NCBI GenBank assembly: GCA_027002265.1
Contig: JAMOTM010000002.1
Coordinates: forward strand, 1 to 60,818
DNA from: Aquificota bacterium
Lineage (GTDB): Bacteria > Aquificota > Aquificia > Desulfurobacteriales > DQVG01
Reading direction: 5' to 3'
Length of the DNA stretch: 60,818 nucleotides
Below, piece by piece: positions 26,833 to 35,153 of this stretch (its first letter is position 1; each line of letters opens with the position of its first letter). The notes under the pieces were generated by a model that did no database searches, was not told the DNA's origin, and saw only the letters and a program-made list of their open reading frames with translations. Position numbers and translations under genes: made by a program.

Positions 26833-27543
26833 TTAATTATTTTTCTTTTCCAGCTTTCTTAAAAGCTCAGTATTAATTGTAACATTATACATGTTCCATA
26901 AATAATTTGAAAATTCATTAGCCACTCTGTAAGCTTTTTCCGTTTTTATTATTTCTATAAGTTGTTGTTTTGAAATAATTTTCATTTTTGGATGTTTAGG
27001 ATCTTTTTTAAAACCATATTCTCCCTTATGAGCAAGCATAAAATTATTTATATCTTCACTTGTAACTTTTAGATAAGGTTCTAAATTTTTTTCCAAATAA
27101 GCTTTTTTTAGATAATAGTTATAAATTCTTTCTTTTAAATTCTTTTTTAAAATTTGCTCTTTATCTTTAGAAATCTTTTCCTGTTTTATTAAATTATTAA
27201 CATATTTATCTATACTTTTATATTCTTTTTCTATTTTAGACTTATATCTTTCAAAATATTTTGTTTTTTCTATTCCACTTTTTTTTGCCTCTTTATATAA
27301 AATTTTCTCAAATGCTAAAAGTTTAGCAGCTTGGATCATATCCGCTAAGGTAAAATACCAATTTCCTTTTCCTACTTGAGAAAGAATTTGTTTTTTGTAA
27401 TTTTTATAATAACTTTCAAATTCCTTTGGAGTTATACATAAATTATATTTTTTGGAGTAAGCAACACAATTTTGGTCGTAATCCAAACTTTGGGAAAAGG
27501 AAATAATAATCAAAGAAAAAAGAATAAATACAATTTTTATCAT
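26833..27543 (-). CDS. SurA-N-like periplasmic protein
   Basis: A 236-residue secreted protein: signal peptide at residues 1-18 (KIVFILFSLIIISFSQS), then an almost entirely helical chain that looks like the SurA/PrsA N-terminal chaperone domain (ITPKEFESYYKNYKKQIL, LLAFEKILYKEAKKSGIE, TSEDINNFMLAHKGEYGF). No parvulin domain follows, so a prolyl isomerase activity is not supported. Two cysteines near the N terminus of the mature part may form a disulfide. First gene of the HEAT-rluB-nadC operon, separated from the cytochrome gene upstream by a terminator. Confidence 0.68.
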   Translation of the reverse strand: MIKIVFILFSLIIISFSQSLDYDQNCVAYSKKYNLCITPKEFESYYKNYKKQILSQVGKGNWYFTLADMIQAAKLLAFEKILYKEAKKSGIEKTKYFERYKSKIEKEYKSIDKYVNNLIKQEKISKDKEQILKKNLKERIYNYYLKKAYLEKNLEPYLKVTSEDINNFMLAHKGEYGFKKDPKHPKMKIISKQQLIEIIKTEKAYRVANEFSNYLWNMYNVTINTELLRKLEKKNN

Positions 27544-27560
27544 AATATCCTCCTAAAATA

Positions 27561-27586
27561 AAAAAGGGGGCTTTTTAAAAGCCCCC
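27561..27586 (-). terminator. Terminator after the octaheme cytochrome
   Basis: An almost perfect palindrome, GGGGGC (27566-27571) with GCCCCC (27581-27586), extended inward by T/A pairs. On the minus strand it is followed by six T. It ends the cytochrome transcript before the SurA-like gene. Confidence 0.9.
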
Positions 27587-27608
27587 TAAATATTTTTTGA
27601 AATAAAAT

Positions 27609-29129
27609 TTATTCTTCGTTAAACTCTTCCATTTCCTTATATTCTTTTAGCTTTTCTTCATATTCCTTAATCCAAGGAACATATTTACTTACATAATCAG
27701 CACCAAGTCTTGGTGCCACACTTTCTTCTAACCACTCAACAAGTTCAGTAGCTGCTTTAAAGACTCCGTCCCACCAAATATATCCAGGAGCGTAGTGGAA
27801 CATTGCAATTTCAGTTGGTCTTACAGCCATGGCTCCAATATTTCTTACAATTTTTCTATCAAGAGGAGTAGCAAGTCCTCTTTTTTCAAGTTCATTTTCA
27901 ACTTCAAATGCTATTCTTCTTAAAGAATCTAAAAATCCAATAGAAAGATCTCCACCAATTAAACAATTTGCAGCCCACTCTCTGCTGTGACATTGAGTAC
28001 ATACTGCAAATGCACGTTTTCTATTTTCAAGACCATCAGTTGGATATTTAACAGAAGGTAAAGCCGGATGAGGTTTTCCAGGCTTTCTTACAAATACAAG
28101 TTTCCACATACCAAGTTTCCACTTACAAATAGAAGCTGGATTGTGGGTTGGTGGATAGATCATTTTGTCTCCCTTAAATACTGCACCCATATGACAGATC
28201 GCACAACTTGGAGCAAAATAATCTTCACCTGGTTTAAGAATAGTTTTATCTAAATTCCATTCATGGAACTGTGATAAGAACATAGCTCCATGCATAGATT
28301 TTCCAAACATTTCATAGTTGGGATGATCCTCAGACTCATGACATCTACCGCAAGCTCCAATTCCTGCTCTTACAATTTTTAGTCTGAAGCTATGAAACGG
28401 ATGACAAGCTGCACAATTTCCAATAGATCCATCTGGATTAACGGTTCCAGCTCCGGTCATGGGCCAAGTTCTAAAGTCAAAGTATACTTTATCTTTAGTT
28501 TTTTTAACAATTTTTACAACAGTTCCATGACAAGAGTAACATCCCCAATTAGCAAAAATTTTTACAACGTCTGCAGCTTTTGGGTTTGGAACTTGAAGTT
28601 CTTTAGGAACTCCGGCATATTTCCATACGGGATCATTTATAATATCTTGCCAGGTAGACTCGCCATAAGTGTTTTGATGCGGAATGGGTTTATCTTCAGA
28701 CCAACCTAGAACCTTAAGAACAATTACTGCAAAATTTCCACCCGCTTTAGCTTCTGCTTTTTGAGCAATAAGTCCAGAGTGAGCATGAACAGATTTTGTA
28801 TATTCTTCTACAATCTTTTTATGACATCTTGCACATTGCTTTGGAGTTACAAGCAAGGAAATTGTATATCCACAATGTTCAAAAGCTGCTGGATTACTTT
28901 CATCAGCTTGATGACACTCATAACAACCAACTTTATGGGTATAATGTTTAGAACGCATCCAATCTTTTACAATAAATGGAGTCTTCTTTTGATGACATTC
29001 TATACAATTTTGATCAATTTTTGAAAAACCTTTATCTGTGGAAGAATATAAAATGGGATTCATAGGTTTACCTGCTAAGGCTAAAGCAGGTAAACTACTT
29101 AAAGTTAATACTTTTAAAAGACTTCTCAT
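27609..29129 (-). CDS. Octaheme c-type cytochrome of the hydroxylamine oxidoreductase (HAO) family
   Basis: A periplasmic multiheme cytochrome of 506 residues. I start it at ATG 29129, which has GGAGGT 6 nt upstream and gives a proper Sec signal (RSLLKVLTLSSLPALALA); an upstream in-frame ATG lacks a site. Eight CxxCH haem motifs occur in order: CIECH, CYECH, CARCH, CYSCH, CAACH, CGRCH, CAICH, CTQCH. Their spacing and the following sequence match the octaheme HAO family. Related proteins in anaerobes (epsilon-Hao) reduce nitrite or hydroxylamine to ammonium, and this direction is likelier here than ammonia oxidation. Tyrosines near the C terminus (FHYAPGYIWWDG) should be compared with the haem-crosslinking Tyr of nitrifier HAO. 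No quinol dehydrogenase partner gene is next to it. Confidence 0.9.
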   Translation of the reverse strand: MRSLLKVLTLSSLPALALAGKPMNPILYSSTDKGFSKIDQNCIECHQKKTPFIVKDWMRSKHYTHKVGCYECHQADESNPAAFEHCGYTISLLVTPKQCARCHKKIVEEYTKSVHAHSGLIAQKAEAKAGGNFAVIVLKVLGWSEDKPIPHQNTYGESTWQDIINDPVWKYAGVPKELQVPNPKAADVVKIFANWGCYSCHGTVVKIVKKTKDKVYFDFRTWPMTGAGTVNPDGSIGNCAACHPFHSFRLKIVRAGIGACGRCHESEDHPNYEMFGKSMHGAMFLSQFHEWNLDKTILKPGEDYFAPSCAICHMGAVFKGDKMIYPPTHNPASICKWKLGMWKLVFVRKPGKPHPALPSVKYPTDGLENRKRAFAVCTQCHSREWAANCLIGGDLSIGFLDSLRRIAFEVENELEKRGLATPLDRKIVRNIGAMAVRPTEIAMFHYAPGYIWWDGVFKAATELVEWLEESVAPRLGADYVSKYVPWIKEYEEKLKEYKEMEEFNEE

Positions 29130-29300
29130 TATAATACCTCCAATGAAACATATTTTCAAATAGATTTATTTATCTGCTTGTCTATTATTAATATTAATAC
29201 TTATAAAATATTTTTTCAAGTGCAACTGTAGTAAATTAGAAAAGTTATATCATTGTATATGTATATACGAAGAATTTTTTAAAAAAGAGAACATTAGAAT

Positions 29301-29462
29301 TTAAAAAGTATTTTTATTTTTGTTTTTTTTTAAAGTTTTAAAGGTATGTTTGGTAGTAAGGTAAGCTTTAAAAAAAAGTTGAAAGGTTGCTAGAAAGAAA
29401 AGAATAAAAATTAATATAAATACGAAAAATTGTTTAAGGGATAAGCTTTTAAAAAACTCCAT
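29301..29462 (-). CDS. Small single-helix membrane protein (53 residues)
   Basis: A short reading frame, ATG at 29462 to TAA at 29301, 18 nt after the DedA-like gene, with GGAGTAAAG directly upstream of the start. The product has one strong membrane helix (FFVFILIFILFFLATFQLFF, about residues 12-31) and a basic tail rich in Lys, Asn and Thr. No family is recognised. The ribosome binding site, spacing and position in the same operon support a real gene. It fills most of the otherwise empty stretch 29160-29480. Confidence 0.55.
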   Translation of the reverse strand: MEFFKSLSLKQFFVFILIFILFFLATFQLFFKAYLTTKHTFKTLKKNKNKNTF

Positions 29463-29480
29463 CTTTACTCCACTAATTTT

Positions 29481-30050
29481 TTAAGTTTTTGCTTTCAAAA
29501 AAAATATAAAAAATGTAAATAAAAGTAATGTAATAATAATAGTAGTATATTTAAACTTTAAAAATAAATTTTCATTTATACCGAAAAAATATCCAAAAAA
29601 AACTAAACTTGAGTTCCAGAGAAAAGCACCTAAAAATGTAAGAATACTAAAACTAAGAAAATTCATTTTAAAAAGACCTGCAGGTAAAGAGATATATTGT
29701 CTAATTCCGGGTAGTAGTCTTCCAATAAAAATAGCTAAAATATCGTACTTTGAAAATAAGTTTTCACTTTTTAAAAAATATTTTTTTGGCATAATTTTCT
29801 TTACAAATTTTCTTCCAAATTTTAAAGCTAAAAAGTAATTTATCCATGCCCCAATTAGACTACCTAGACTTCCAGAAATAACACATAAAAGCAAATTTAA
29901 TTTTCCTTTACTTGCAAAATAACCAGCGGGAATCATAACAATTTCGCTTGGAAAAGGTATAAAAGAACTTTCAATAGTCATAAAAAACAGTATGGCTAGA
30001 TATCCATAGTTTGTTATAAATTTTTCTATAAAGTTAATATTTTCTAACAT
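29481..30050 (-). CDS. DedA-family membrane protein
   Basis: A 189-residue polytopic membrane protein of the DedA/VTT family. The N-terminal re-entrant region is FFMTIESSFIPFPSEIVMIP (the E-x-x-x-P-x-P-x-E pattern of the family). It is followed by GSLGSLIGAWINYFLALKFG and FIGRLLPGIRQYISLPAGLF (the R-x-x-P-x-x-R motif). DedA proteins act in phospholipid flipping, including undecaprenyl phosphate recycling, and in membrane potential maintenance. It follows a small unknown gene and fliR in a minus operon. Confidence 0.93.
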   Translation of the reverse strand: MLENINFIEKFITNYGYLAILFFMTIESSFIPFPSEIVMIPAGYFASKGKLNLLLCVISGSLGSLIGAWINYFLALKFGRKFVKKIMPKKYFLKSENLFSKYDILAIFIGRLLPGIRQYISLPAGLFKMNFLSFSILTFLGAFLWNSSLVFFGYFFGINENLFLKFKYTTIIITLLLFTFFIFFLKAKT

Positions 30051-30082
30051 TTTTATGTTTTATCCACTCTGCTTCTTTGTTT

Positions 30083-30400
30083 TTACTTTAATAAAAAATT
30101 TTCTGGATAATCTGTAAGCTTTATATTACAAATTTCATTAATATCATCATAACTTGTTTTTATATTAGGTAAATTTGATAAATTTAAGCAACAATATGAA
30201 GTATTAAAATTACTCTTGCAATTATAAAAAAGAGTTTTTATATGCCTTATAAATTTATATTTTCTATATAAATTTTGATAAGTTTTATTATAAGACATTA
30301 AAAAAGCTTTATAAGAATTCTCAAAAAAAATTAAATTACTAAATTTTTTTGAAAATAGAGATAAGCTTAGTATTAAGTTAAAAATCAAAATAATAAACAA
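30083..30400 (-). CDS. Small secreted cysteine-containing protein, unknown
   Basis: A 105-residue reading frame starting with TTG, one base after the fliR stop. The N terminus (FIILIFNLILSLSLFS) is hydrophobic like a signal or an anchor. The remainder is basic and aromatic and has four cysteines (FYNCKSN, SYCCLNL, EICNIK) in the last half, which would fit disulfides in the periplasm. No family is recognised. The tight spacing to fliR on one side and dedA on the other favours a gene, but its low complexity leaves doubt. Confidence 0.5.
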   Translation of the reverse strand: MFIILIFNLILSLSLFSKKFSNLIFFENSYKAFLMSYNKTYQNLYRKYKFIRHIKTLFYNCKSNFNTSYCCLNLSNLPNIKTSYDDINEICNIKLTDYPENFLLK

Positions 30401-30401
30401 T

Positions 30402-31190
30402 TTATTTTCCTATATTAAAAATTAATTTATCTAAATATAACAAAAATTCTTTAAACCATCCAAAATAGGCATGCGAAAACATGTTGAAAATAAGAGTTAA
30501 AACTAAAAGACCGACCATTAAATTTAATGGTAATCCTACAAAAAATATATTTATTTGGGGAGCAAATCTATTTAATATGGCAAATATTATATAAATTCCT
30601 AGAATAACTATTAAAATAGGAGAAGATAAAGAAAAACCAAGTTTAAAACATTTACTAAAAAAATGAATAATTTCTTCGCCCAAAAGAGGATTTAAGTTAA
30701 CACTTCCTGGAGGAATAGCTTTAAAAGTATCATCTATTACTTTAAAAAAATATAGATGCAAATTTGTAACCATCATTAGAAAATAGGCGTAAAAAATTAA
30801 AAACTTTTCTAAGGGGGAAACTTGACCAAAACTTGGATCAAATAAATTCACCATTGAAAATCCAATTAGGTTGCTTACTATTCGTCCAAATATTGCTGTT
30901 ATGGATATAAAAGTATTTACAAAAAAAGCAAGTAAAATTCCTAAAAGAAACTCCTTTAAAAGCAATATCCCAAATTCTAAAAGAGAAAGTTTAGTTACAT
31001 CTATTACAAGTTTTGGATAATATAAAGAAGTGAAAAATATACTAAGTGCAAAAACTAAACTTATTTTTATATATCCAGGAATTAAAGGCCCTCCTATAAA
31101 AGGAATAAAAAGAAAAAGGGAAGCTAGGCGGGAAAGAACAAGGAAAAAAGTGCAAAATTCTTTGAAAGAGACATAATCTAAAAATTTCAT
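30402..31190 (-). CDS. fliR: Flagellar export apparatus protein FliR (isolated)
   Basis: A 262-residue membrane protein of the FliR/SctT family, a component of the core export gate of flagellar and injectisome type III systems. Supporting segments: LVLSRLASLFLFIPFIGGPL at the start, FGRIVSNLIGFSMVNLFDPS (close to the family element G.Q.G...A...DP), then LEKFLIFYAYFLMMVTNLH and FAPQINIFFVGLPLNLMVGL (the A.Q.N.F..G.P. pattern). No other flagellar gene is nearby. It overlaps the coiled-coil lipoprotein upstream by ATGA. Either flagellar genes are scattered in this genome or fliR travels alone. Confidence 0.9.
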   Translation of the reverse strand: MKFLDYVSFKEFCTFFLVLSRLASLFLFIPFIGGPLIPGYIKISLVFALSIFFTSLYYPKLVIDVTKLSLLEFGILLLKEFLLGILLAFFVNTFISITAIFGRIVSNLIGFSMVNLFDPSFGQVSPLEKFLIFYAYFLMMVTNLHLYFFKVIDDTFKAIPPGSVNLNPLLGEEIIHFFSKCFKLGFSLSSPILIVILGIYIIFAILNRFAPQINIFFVGLPLNLMVGLLVLTLIFNMFSHAYFGWFKEFLLYLDKLIFNIGK

Positions 31191-32218
31191 TTTGTCTCAG
31201 CTGGTTTAATTTCTTCAACTTTAATTATTGGAATTTTCTTTATATAATCTTTTATCTTTAATATTTGATTTTGTAAATTTTCTAATTTTAGGTTTATATT
31301 TTTTATATTTTCGTCAGATAAGGTTTTAAAATTCTTAAGTTCCTTTTTTATTTTTAAAAGTTCCTTAGAAAGTTTATCTAAATTATTTTGAATATATCTA
31401 ACTTCAGCTTGAATTTGCTCAATTTTCTTAGAATTTTCTTTTATTCTTACATCTAAAACAAGCTTTATCTTTTCTGTTTCTAATTTTAATTTTTGAAGTT
31501 TTTGGTTAATGTTTTCTATCCTATTTTCTATATTATTTAATTTGGTATATATATCCGTAATTTGGGAAGAAAAGATCTTTAATTTTTTGTTATAATTATT
31601 TAAATTATTTTTAATATTTTCTATTTTATTTTCGTTTTCTTGGGTTTTAGCTATTGTAATATTTAAAGATTTATTTAATAAATTCATACTTTTTGTAATA
31701 TTATCCATTTTTTGAGTTAATTTTTTGATATTATTTTTGTATATATTAATTTGCTTCTTAAGTTTGGAAATAGCTAATGTATTAATTTTAAGGTTTTCTT
31801 CTATATTTTTCACAGTTTGAGTTACATTGGAAATATTTTTAGCATTTTTAGTAATGCTAGCATTCAGAATTTCTAACTGTTTTTCATTTTTCTTAACATT
31901 CTCTTCAAGATAATTCATTTTTTGTTGAAGAGATAGTAAATTTTTATTTAAGTTGTTTATTTGATTAGTTAAATTTTCAAGATTTTTAGTTAATTTTTTT
32001 ATATTATTATGATAACTTTTTAAAATAACTTCTAAATCTTTTTGAATGTTTTGAAGTTTTTTTTCAAGAACCATTACTTTTTTTCTATTTGCCGTTATAT
32101 TCTCTTGAATAGCATATTGTTTTTTTGTTGCATTTGGATTTGTAAAGATTGCTGTATTACAACCAGTTAACAAAAAAATGTTTATAAAAATTAAAAATCT
32201 TAAATTTATCCTTATCAT
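31187..32218 (-). CDS. Long coiled-coil lipoprotein
   Basis: A 343-residue lipoprotein: short basic start, hydrophobic helix and the lipobox LLTGC (Cys20). From about residue 45 to 320 the chain is a near-continuous heptad coiled coil rich in Lys, Asn, Leu and Ile. It ends YIKKIPIIKVEEIKPAETK. The same end motif (K-I-P-x-I-K-x-E-x-I-x-P) closes the divergently encoded lipoprotein at 32362, so the two are related. It overlaps fliR by ATGA. A structural or periplasm-spanning role, comparable in shape to Lpp or TolA-like spacers, is inference. Confidence 0.8.
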   Translation of the reverse strand: MIRINLRFLIFINIFLLTGCNTAIFTNPNATKKQYAIQENITANRKKVMVLEKKLQNIQKDLEVILKSYHNNIKKLTKNLENLTNQINNLNKNLLSLQQKMNYLEENVKKNEKQLEILNASITKNAKNISNVTQTVKNIEENLKINTLAISKLKKQINIYKNNIKKLTQKMDNITKSMNLLNKSLNITIAKTQENENKIENIKNNLNNYNKKLKIFSSQITDIYTKLNNIENRIENINQKLQKLKLETEKIKLVLDVRIKENSKKIEQIQAEVRYIQNNLDKLSKELLKIKKELKNFKTLSDENIKNINLKLENLQNQILKIKDYIKKIPIIKVEEIKPAETK

Positions 32219-32361
32219 TTTTTCACCTAAGACTTTTTCTATTATCTTGTTACTATAATATTAACTTTAATCGTCCAAAAGTAATAATTATTTCAACAGT
32301 TTATAGTATAATTAAGTAAAATTATCCTTACAACTTGCTTAGTTTTTAGGGGGATAACATT

Positions 32362-32940
32362 ATGCATCGAAATATTTTTATACTCAACATTTTTATCTTG
32401 AATTTTCTTCTTTTTGGATGCACCTTTAAAAAGCCCCAAACATATCAAAATAAATCTGCTCAATATCTTAAATCTAATTATACTAAATCCTTAGAAAAAA
32501 AGAATAACTATCAAAGCTTAAATAAGCAGCTTTTAATTTTAGAATATAGATTAGACCAAATTACTCAAAGTTTAGCGAACTTGAAAAAACTTCATGAGAA
32601 AGATATTAAAGCCTTAAAGTCTCAAATAAAAGCTTTAAAAGAAGACCAAGATGCTATTTCTAAAAGTTTAGATAGTATCTCTTCTCAAATTGATCTAATA
32701 GAAAAAAAACTTTCTAACTTAGAGCAAAGATTAAAACTTCTTGAAAATGCTTATTTTAGACTTGTTAAGGTTTCTAATAATCTTTCAAAGGAAGATGAAA
32801 AACTGAAATTTCTTCTTCGGAGGAATTTTCAGATATTACAAGGAGAACTTGCAAAGATAAAACTAAATATAAAAAGAATTAATAAAGCATTAAGAAAAAT
32901 TCCAGTTATCAAAATAGAAAAAATTTCTCCTTCAAATTAA
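32362..32940 (+). CDS. Short coiled-coil lipoprotein, paralogue of 31187-32218
   Basis: A 192-residue lipoprotein with lipobox LLFGC (Cys20), a Gln/Asn/Ser/Lys linker, then coiled-coil heptads from about 45 to 170 (LKSQIKALKEDQDAISKSL, IDLIEKKLSNLEQRLKLLE). It ends LRKIPVIKIEKISPSN, which matches the end of the divergent 343-residue lipoprotein. GGGGGATAACATT before the ATG gives a ribosome binding site. It lies upstream of rel with a 74-nt gap. Same fold class as its neighbour but shorter by about 150 residues. Confidence 0.8.
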   Translation: MHRNIFILNIFILNFLLFGCTFKKPQTYQNKSAQYLKSNYTKSLEKKNNYQSLNKQLLILEYRLDQITQSLANLKKLHEKDIKALKSQIKALKEDQDAISKSLDSISSQIDLIEKKLSNLEQRLKLLENAYFRLVKVSNNLSKEDEKLKFLLRRNFQILQGELAKIKLNIKRINKALRKIPVIKIEKISPSN

Positions 32941-33014
32941 ATATCTTTTAATATAAAATTTAAATTTTCTCTGTTGTAAGTGTCAAAAATATTTTGTCTT
33001 GTGGAGATATCATT

Positions 33015-35150
33015 TTGAAAACTCTAGATGAAATTAAAGAAGAGATAAGAAAGCATAGAAAAAATTTTGATGAGAAGCTTATAGAAAAAGCCTATCATTT
33101 TGCTCAAAAAAAACATGAAGGTCAATTTAGAAAAAGTGGAGAACCTTTTTTTAGTCATCCTACCGAAGTAGCTTATATTCTTGCTCAAAGGAAAATGGAT
33201 ACAGAAACTATAGCGGCAGGTCTTCTTCACGATGTTTTAGAAGATACCAATACAACTTATGAGGAACTTGAAAGAGAATTTGGAAAGGAAATCGCTTTTT
33301 TAGTTGAAGGAGTGACTAAGCTTCACAAGTATCACTTTAAAAGTAAGGAAGAGCACAAAGCTGAAAGTTTTAGAAAGATGCTTTTATCTATGGCTCAGGA
33401 TATTCGGGTTTTAATTATAAAACTTGCGGATCGCTTGCATAATATGAGAACTTTAGAATTTATGAGAAAAGAGAAGCAAAAGGAAATTGCTTATGAAACC
33501 TTAAATATTTATGCCCCTTTAGCTGGAAGACTTGGAATGTACGGAATAAAAAATGAACTAGAGGATTTATCTTTAAAGTATTTAAATCCGGATATTTACG
33601 AAAAAATAAAAGCTTTAAGAGATGAAAAAATAAAAAAAGTTTTACCTTATTTTGAAGAAATAATTAAAAAAGTAAGAGAAAAGTTAAAAAGAAATAATGT
33701 TCCAGCGGAAATTACGTGGAGATTTAAACATATTTATGGCATTTATAGAAAAATGGTATTAAAAAATGTTCCTTTTGATGAGGTTTATGATATTATTGGT
33801 ATTAGAGTTATAACAGATACTATAACAAACTGCTATATAACTTTAGGATTAATCCACTCTTTATATCCTCCGATTCCTGGGCGTCTTAAAGATTATATAG
33901 CTAATCCAAAAAGTAATTTATATCAATCTTTGCATACTACAGTTTTAGGTCCTAAAGGACAATTTATAGAATTTCAAATAAGAACTAAAAAGATGCATGA
34001 AGTAGCTGAAAACGGAATAGCTGCTCATTGGATTTATAAAGAAGGTAACAAAAGTTTACAAGAAGAACTTAAAAGATTTAATTGGCTAAAAGAACTTTTA
34101 AATATTATAAAGGAAGAAAAAAATCCAAAGGAATTTTTTAATCAAGTAACGTCCAATATATTTGATGATACAATTTATGTATTTACTCCAAAAGGAGATG
34201 TAATAGAACTTCCATATGGAGCCACAGCTTTGGATTTTGCTTTTGCTATTCATACTGAACTTGGTTTAAAATGTAAAGGTATAAAGGTTAATGGAAAGAT
34301 TGTTCCCCTTGATTATACTCTTTCCTCTGGAGATAAAGTTGTTGTTTTAAAAGACAAAAATTATAAAGCTCATGCTAGCTGGCTTAGAATAGTTAAAACT
34401 TCAAAAGCTCGTCAAGCTATAAGAAGTTTTCTTAGAAAGCAGCAAGCTGAAAAAGCCATTGAATTTGCAAAAAAACTTTTAGAAAAACATCTTTCTTATC
34501 ATAAACTTCATTTTTCAGACTTTCCTGAAGAGAATTTAGAAAATATTGCAAAGAAACTTGGATATGCAAAATTTGAAAGTCTTTTACTAGATTTGGGTTT
34601 AGGTAGAATTTCTTTAGAAAAAATTTTAAAAGAATTTTTACCAAGATCTGAAAAAGAGGATAAAAAAGAAGATAAAAAGGAATTATCTCAGGATAAACCT
34701 CTAGAAATAGAAGAAATAGATAATATAGTAGTTAAATTTTCCAAATGTTGCTATGTTCTTCCCGGAGATGAAATTGTAGGAGTTATAAAAACTGGAAATG
34801 CCATATTTTTGCATTTTCCGGATTGTCCAGTTGTAAAGCAAATAGAAGAAAAGGATCCAAATCGTATTATTAAGGTACGCTTAAAACCTTCTAATAAGCG
34901 TTATAAAGCAGTTTTGCGTGTCTTAGGTGCAGATCGCCCAGGTCTTCTTGCAGATATTACTCAAAATATTTCAAAAAAAGGAGTAAATATTATTATGTCT
35001 ATTACAAAAACAAAATTTGGAAGTGCAGTTTTAGACTTTATTGTAGAAGTAAAAAATAAAGAGGAGCTTGAAAATTTAATTTCTAGTATAAAAAGTATAG
35101 AAGGTGTAAAAAACGTAAAAAGAATAAGAAGATATTTGGCAAAGGTGTAA
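33015..35150 (+). CDS. rel: Bifunctional (p)ppGpp synthetase/hydrolase Rel
   Basis: Long RelA/SpoT homologue, 711 residues from the TTG at 33015 (M-KTLDEIKEEI), which has GGAG 9 nt upstream; an earlier TTG at 32994 is possible. The N-terminal HD hydrolase is intact: FFSHPTEVA, GLLHDVLEDT, LADRLHNMRTL. The synthetase follows with WRFKHIYGIYRKM (the RxKD-type loop of bifunctional Rel), YDIIGIRV and NLYQSLHTTV, then IEFQIRTKKMHE. TGS domain at about 380-450 (YVFTPKGDVIELPYGATALD), the Cys region near 575-620 (KCCYVLPGDE) and a C-terminal ACT domain (VLGADRPGLLADITQNI). It both makes and breaks the alarmone in response to starvation. The next gene starts 3 nt later. Confidence 0.95.
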   Translation: MKTLDEIKEEIRKHRKNFDEKLIEKAYHFAQKKHEGQFRKSGEPFFSHPTEVAYILAQRKMDTETIAAGLLHDVLEDTNTTYEELEREFGKEIAFLVEGVTKLHKYHFKSKEEHKAESFRKMLLSMAQDIRVLIIKLADRLHNMRTLEFMRKEKQKEIAYETLNIYAPLAGRLGMYGIKNELEDLSLKYLNPDIYEKIKALRDEKIKKVLPYFEEIIKKVREKLKRNNVPAEITWRFKHIYGIYRKMVLKNVPFDEVYDIIGIRVITDTITNCYITLGLIHSLYPPIPGRLKDYIANPKSNLYQSLHTTVLGPKGQFIEFQIRTKKMHEVAENGIAAHWIYKEGNKSLQEELKRFNWLKELLNIIKEEKNPKEFFNQVTSNIFDDTIYVFTPKGDVIELPYGATALDFAFAIHTELGLKCKGIKVNGKIVPLDYTLSSGDKVVVLKDKNYKAHASWLRIVKTSKARQAIRSFLRKQQAEKAIEFAKKLLEKHLSYHKLHFSDFPEENLENIAKKLGYAKFESLLLDLGLGRISLEKILKEFLPRSEKEDKKEDKKELSQDKPLEIEEIDNIVVKFSKCCYVLPGDEIVGVIKTGNAIFLHFPDCPVVKQIEEKDPNRIIKVRLKPSNKRYKAVLRVLGADRPGLLADITQNISKKGVNIIMSITKTKFGSAVLDFIVEVKNKEELENLISSIKSIEGVKNVKRIRRYLAKV

Positions 35151-35153
35151 ATA

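Noticed and set aside
28392-28709. Open frame of 105 codons antisense to the octaheme cytochrome
   Set aside because: Antisense of a conserved gene with eight haem motifs; no start signal and no plausible protein pattern.
29250-29275. GTATATAC-type palindrome upstream of the cytochrome as a regulator site
   Set aside because: Short TA-rich palindromes are expected by chance in this composition, and it does not match an FNR/CRP or NnrR-like consensus.
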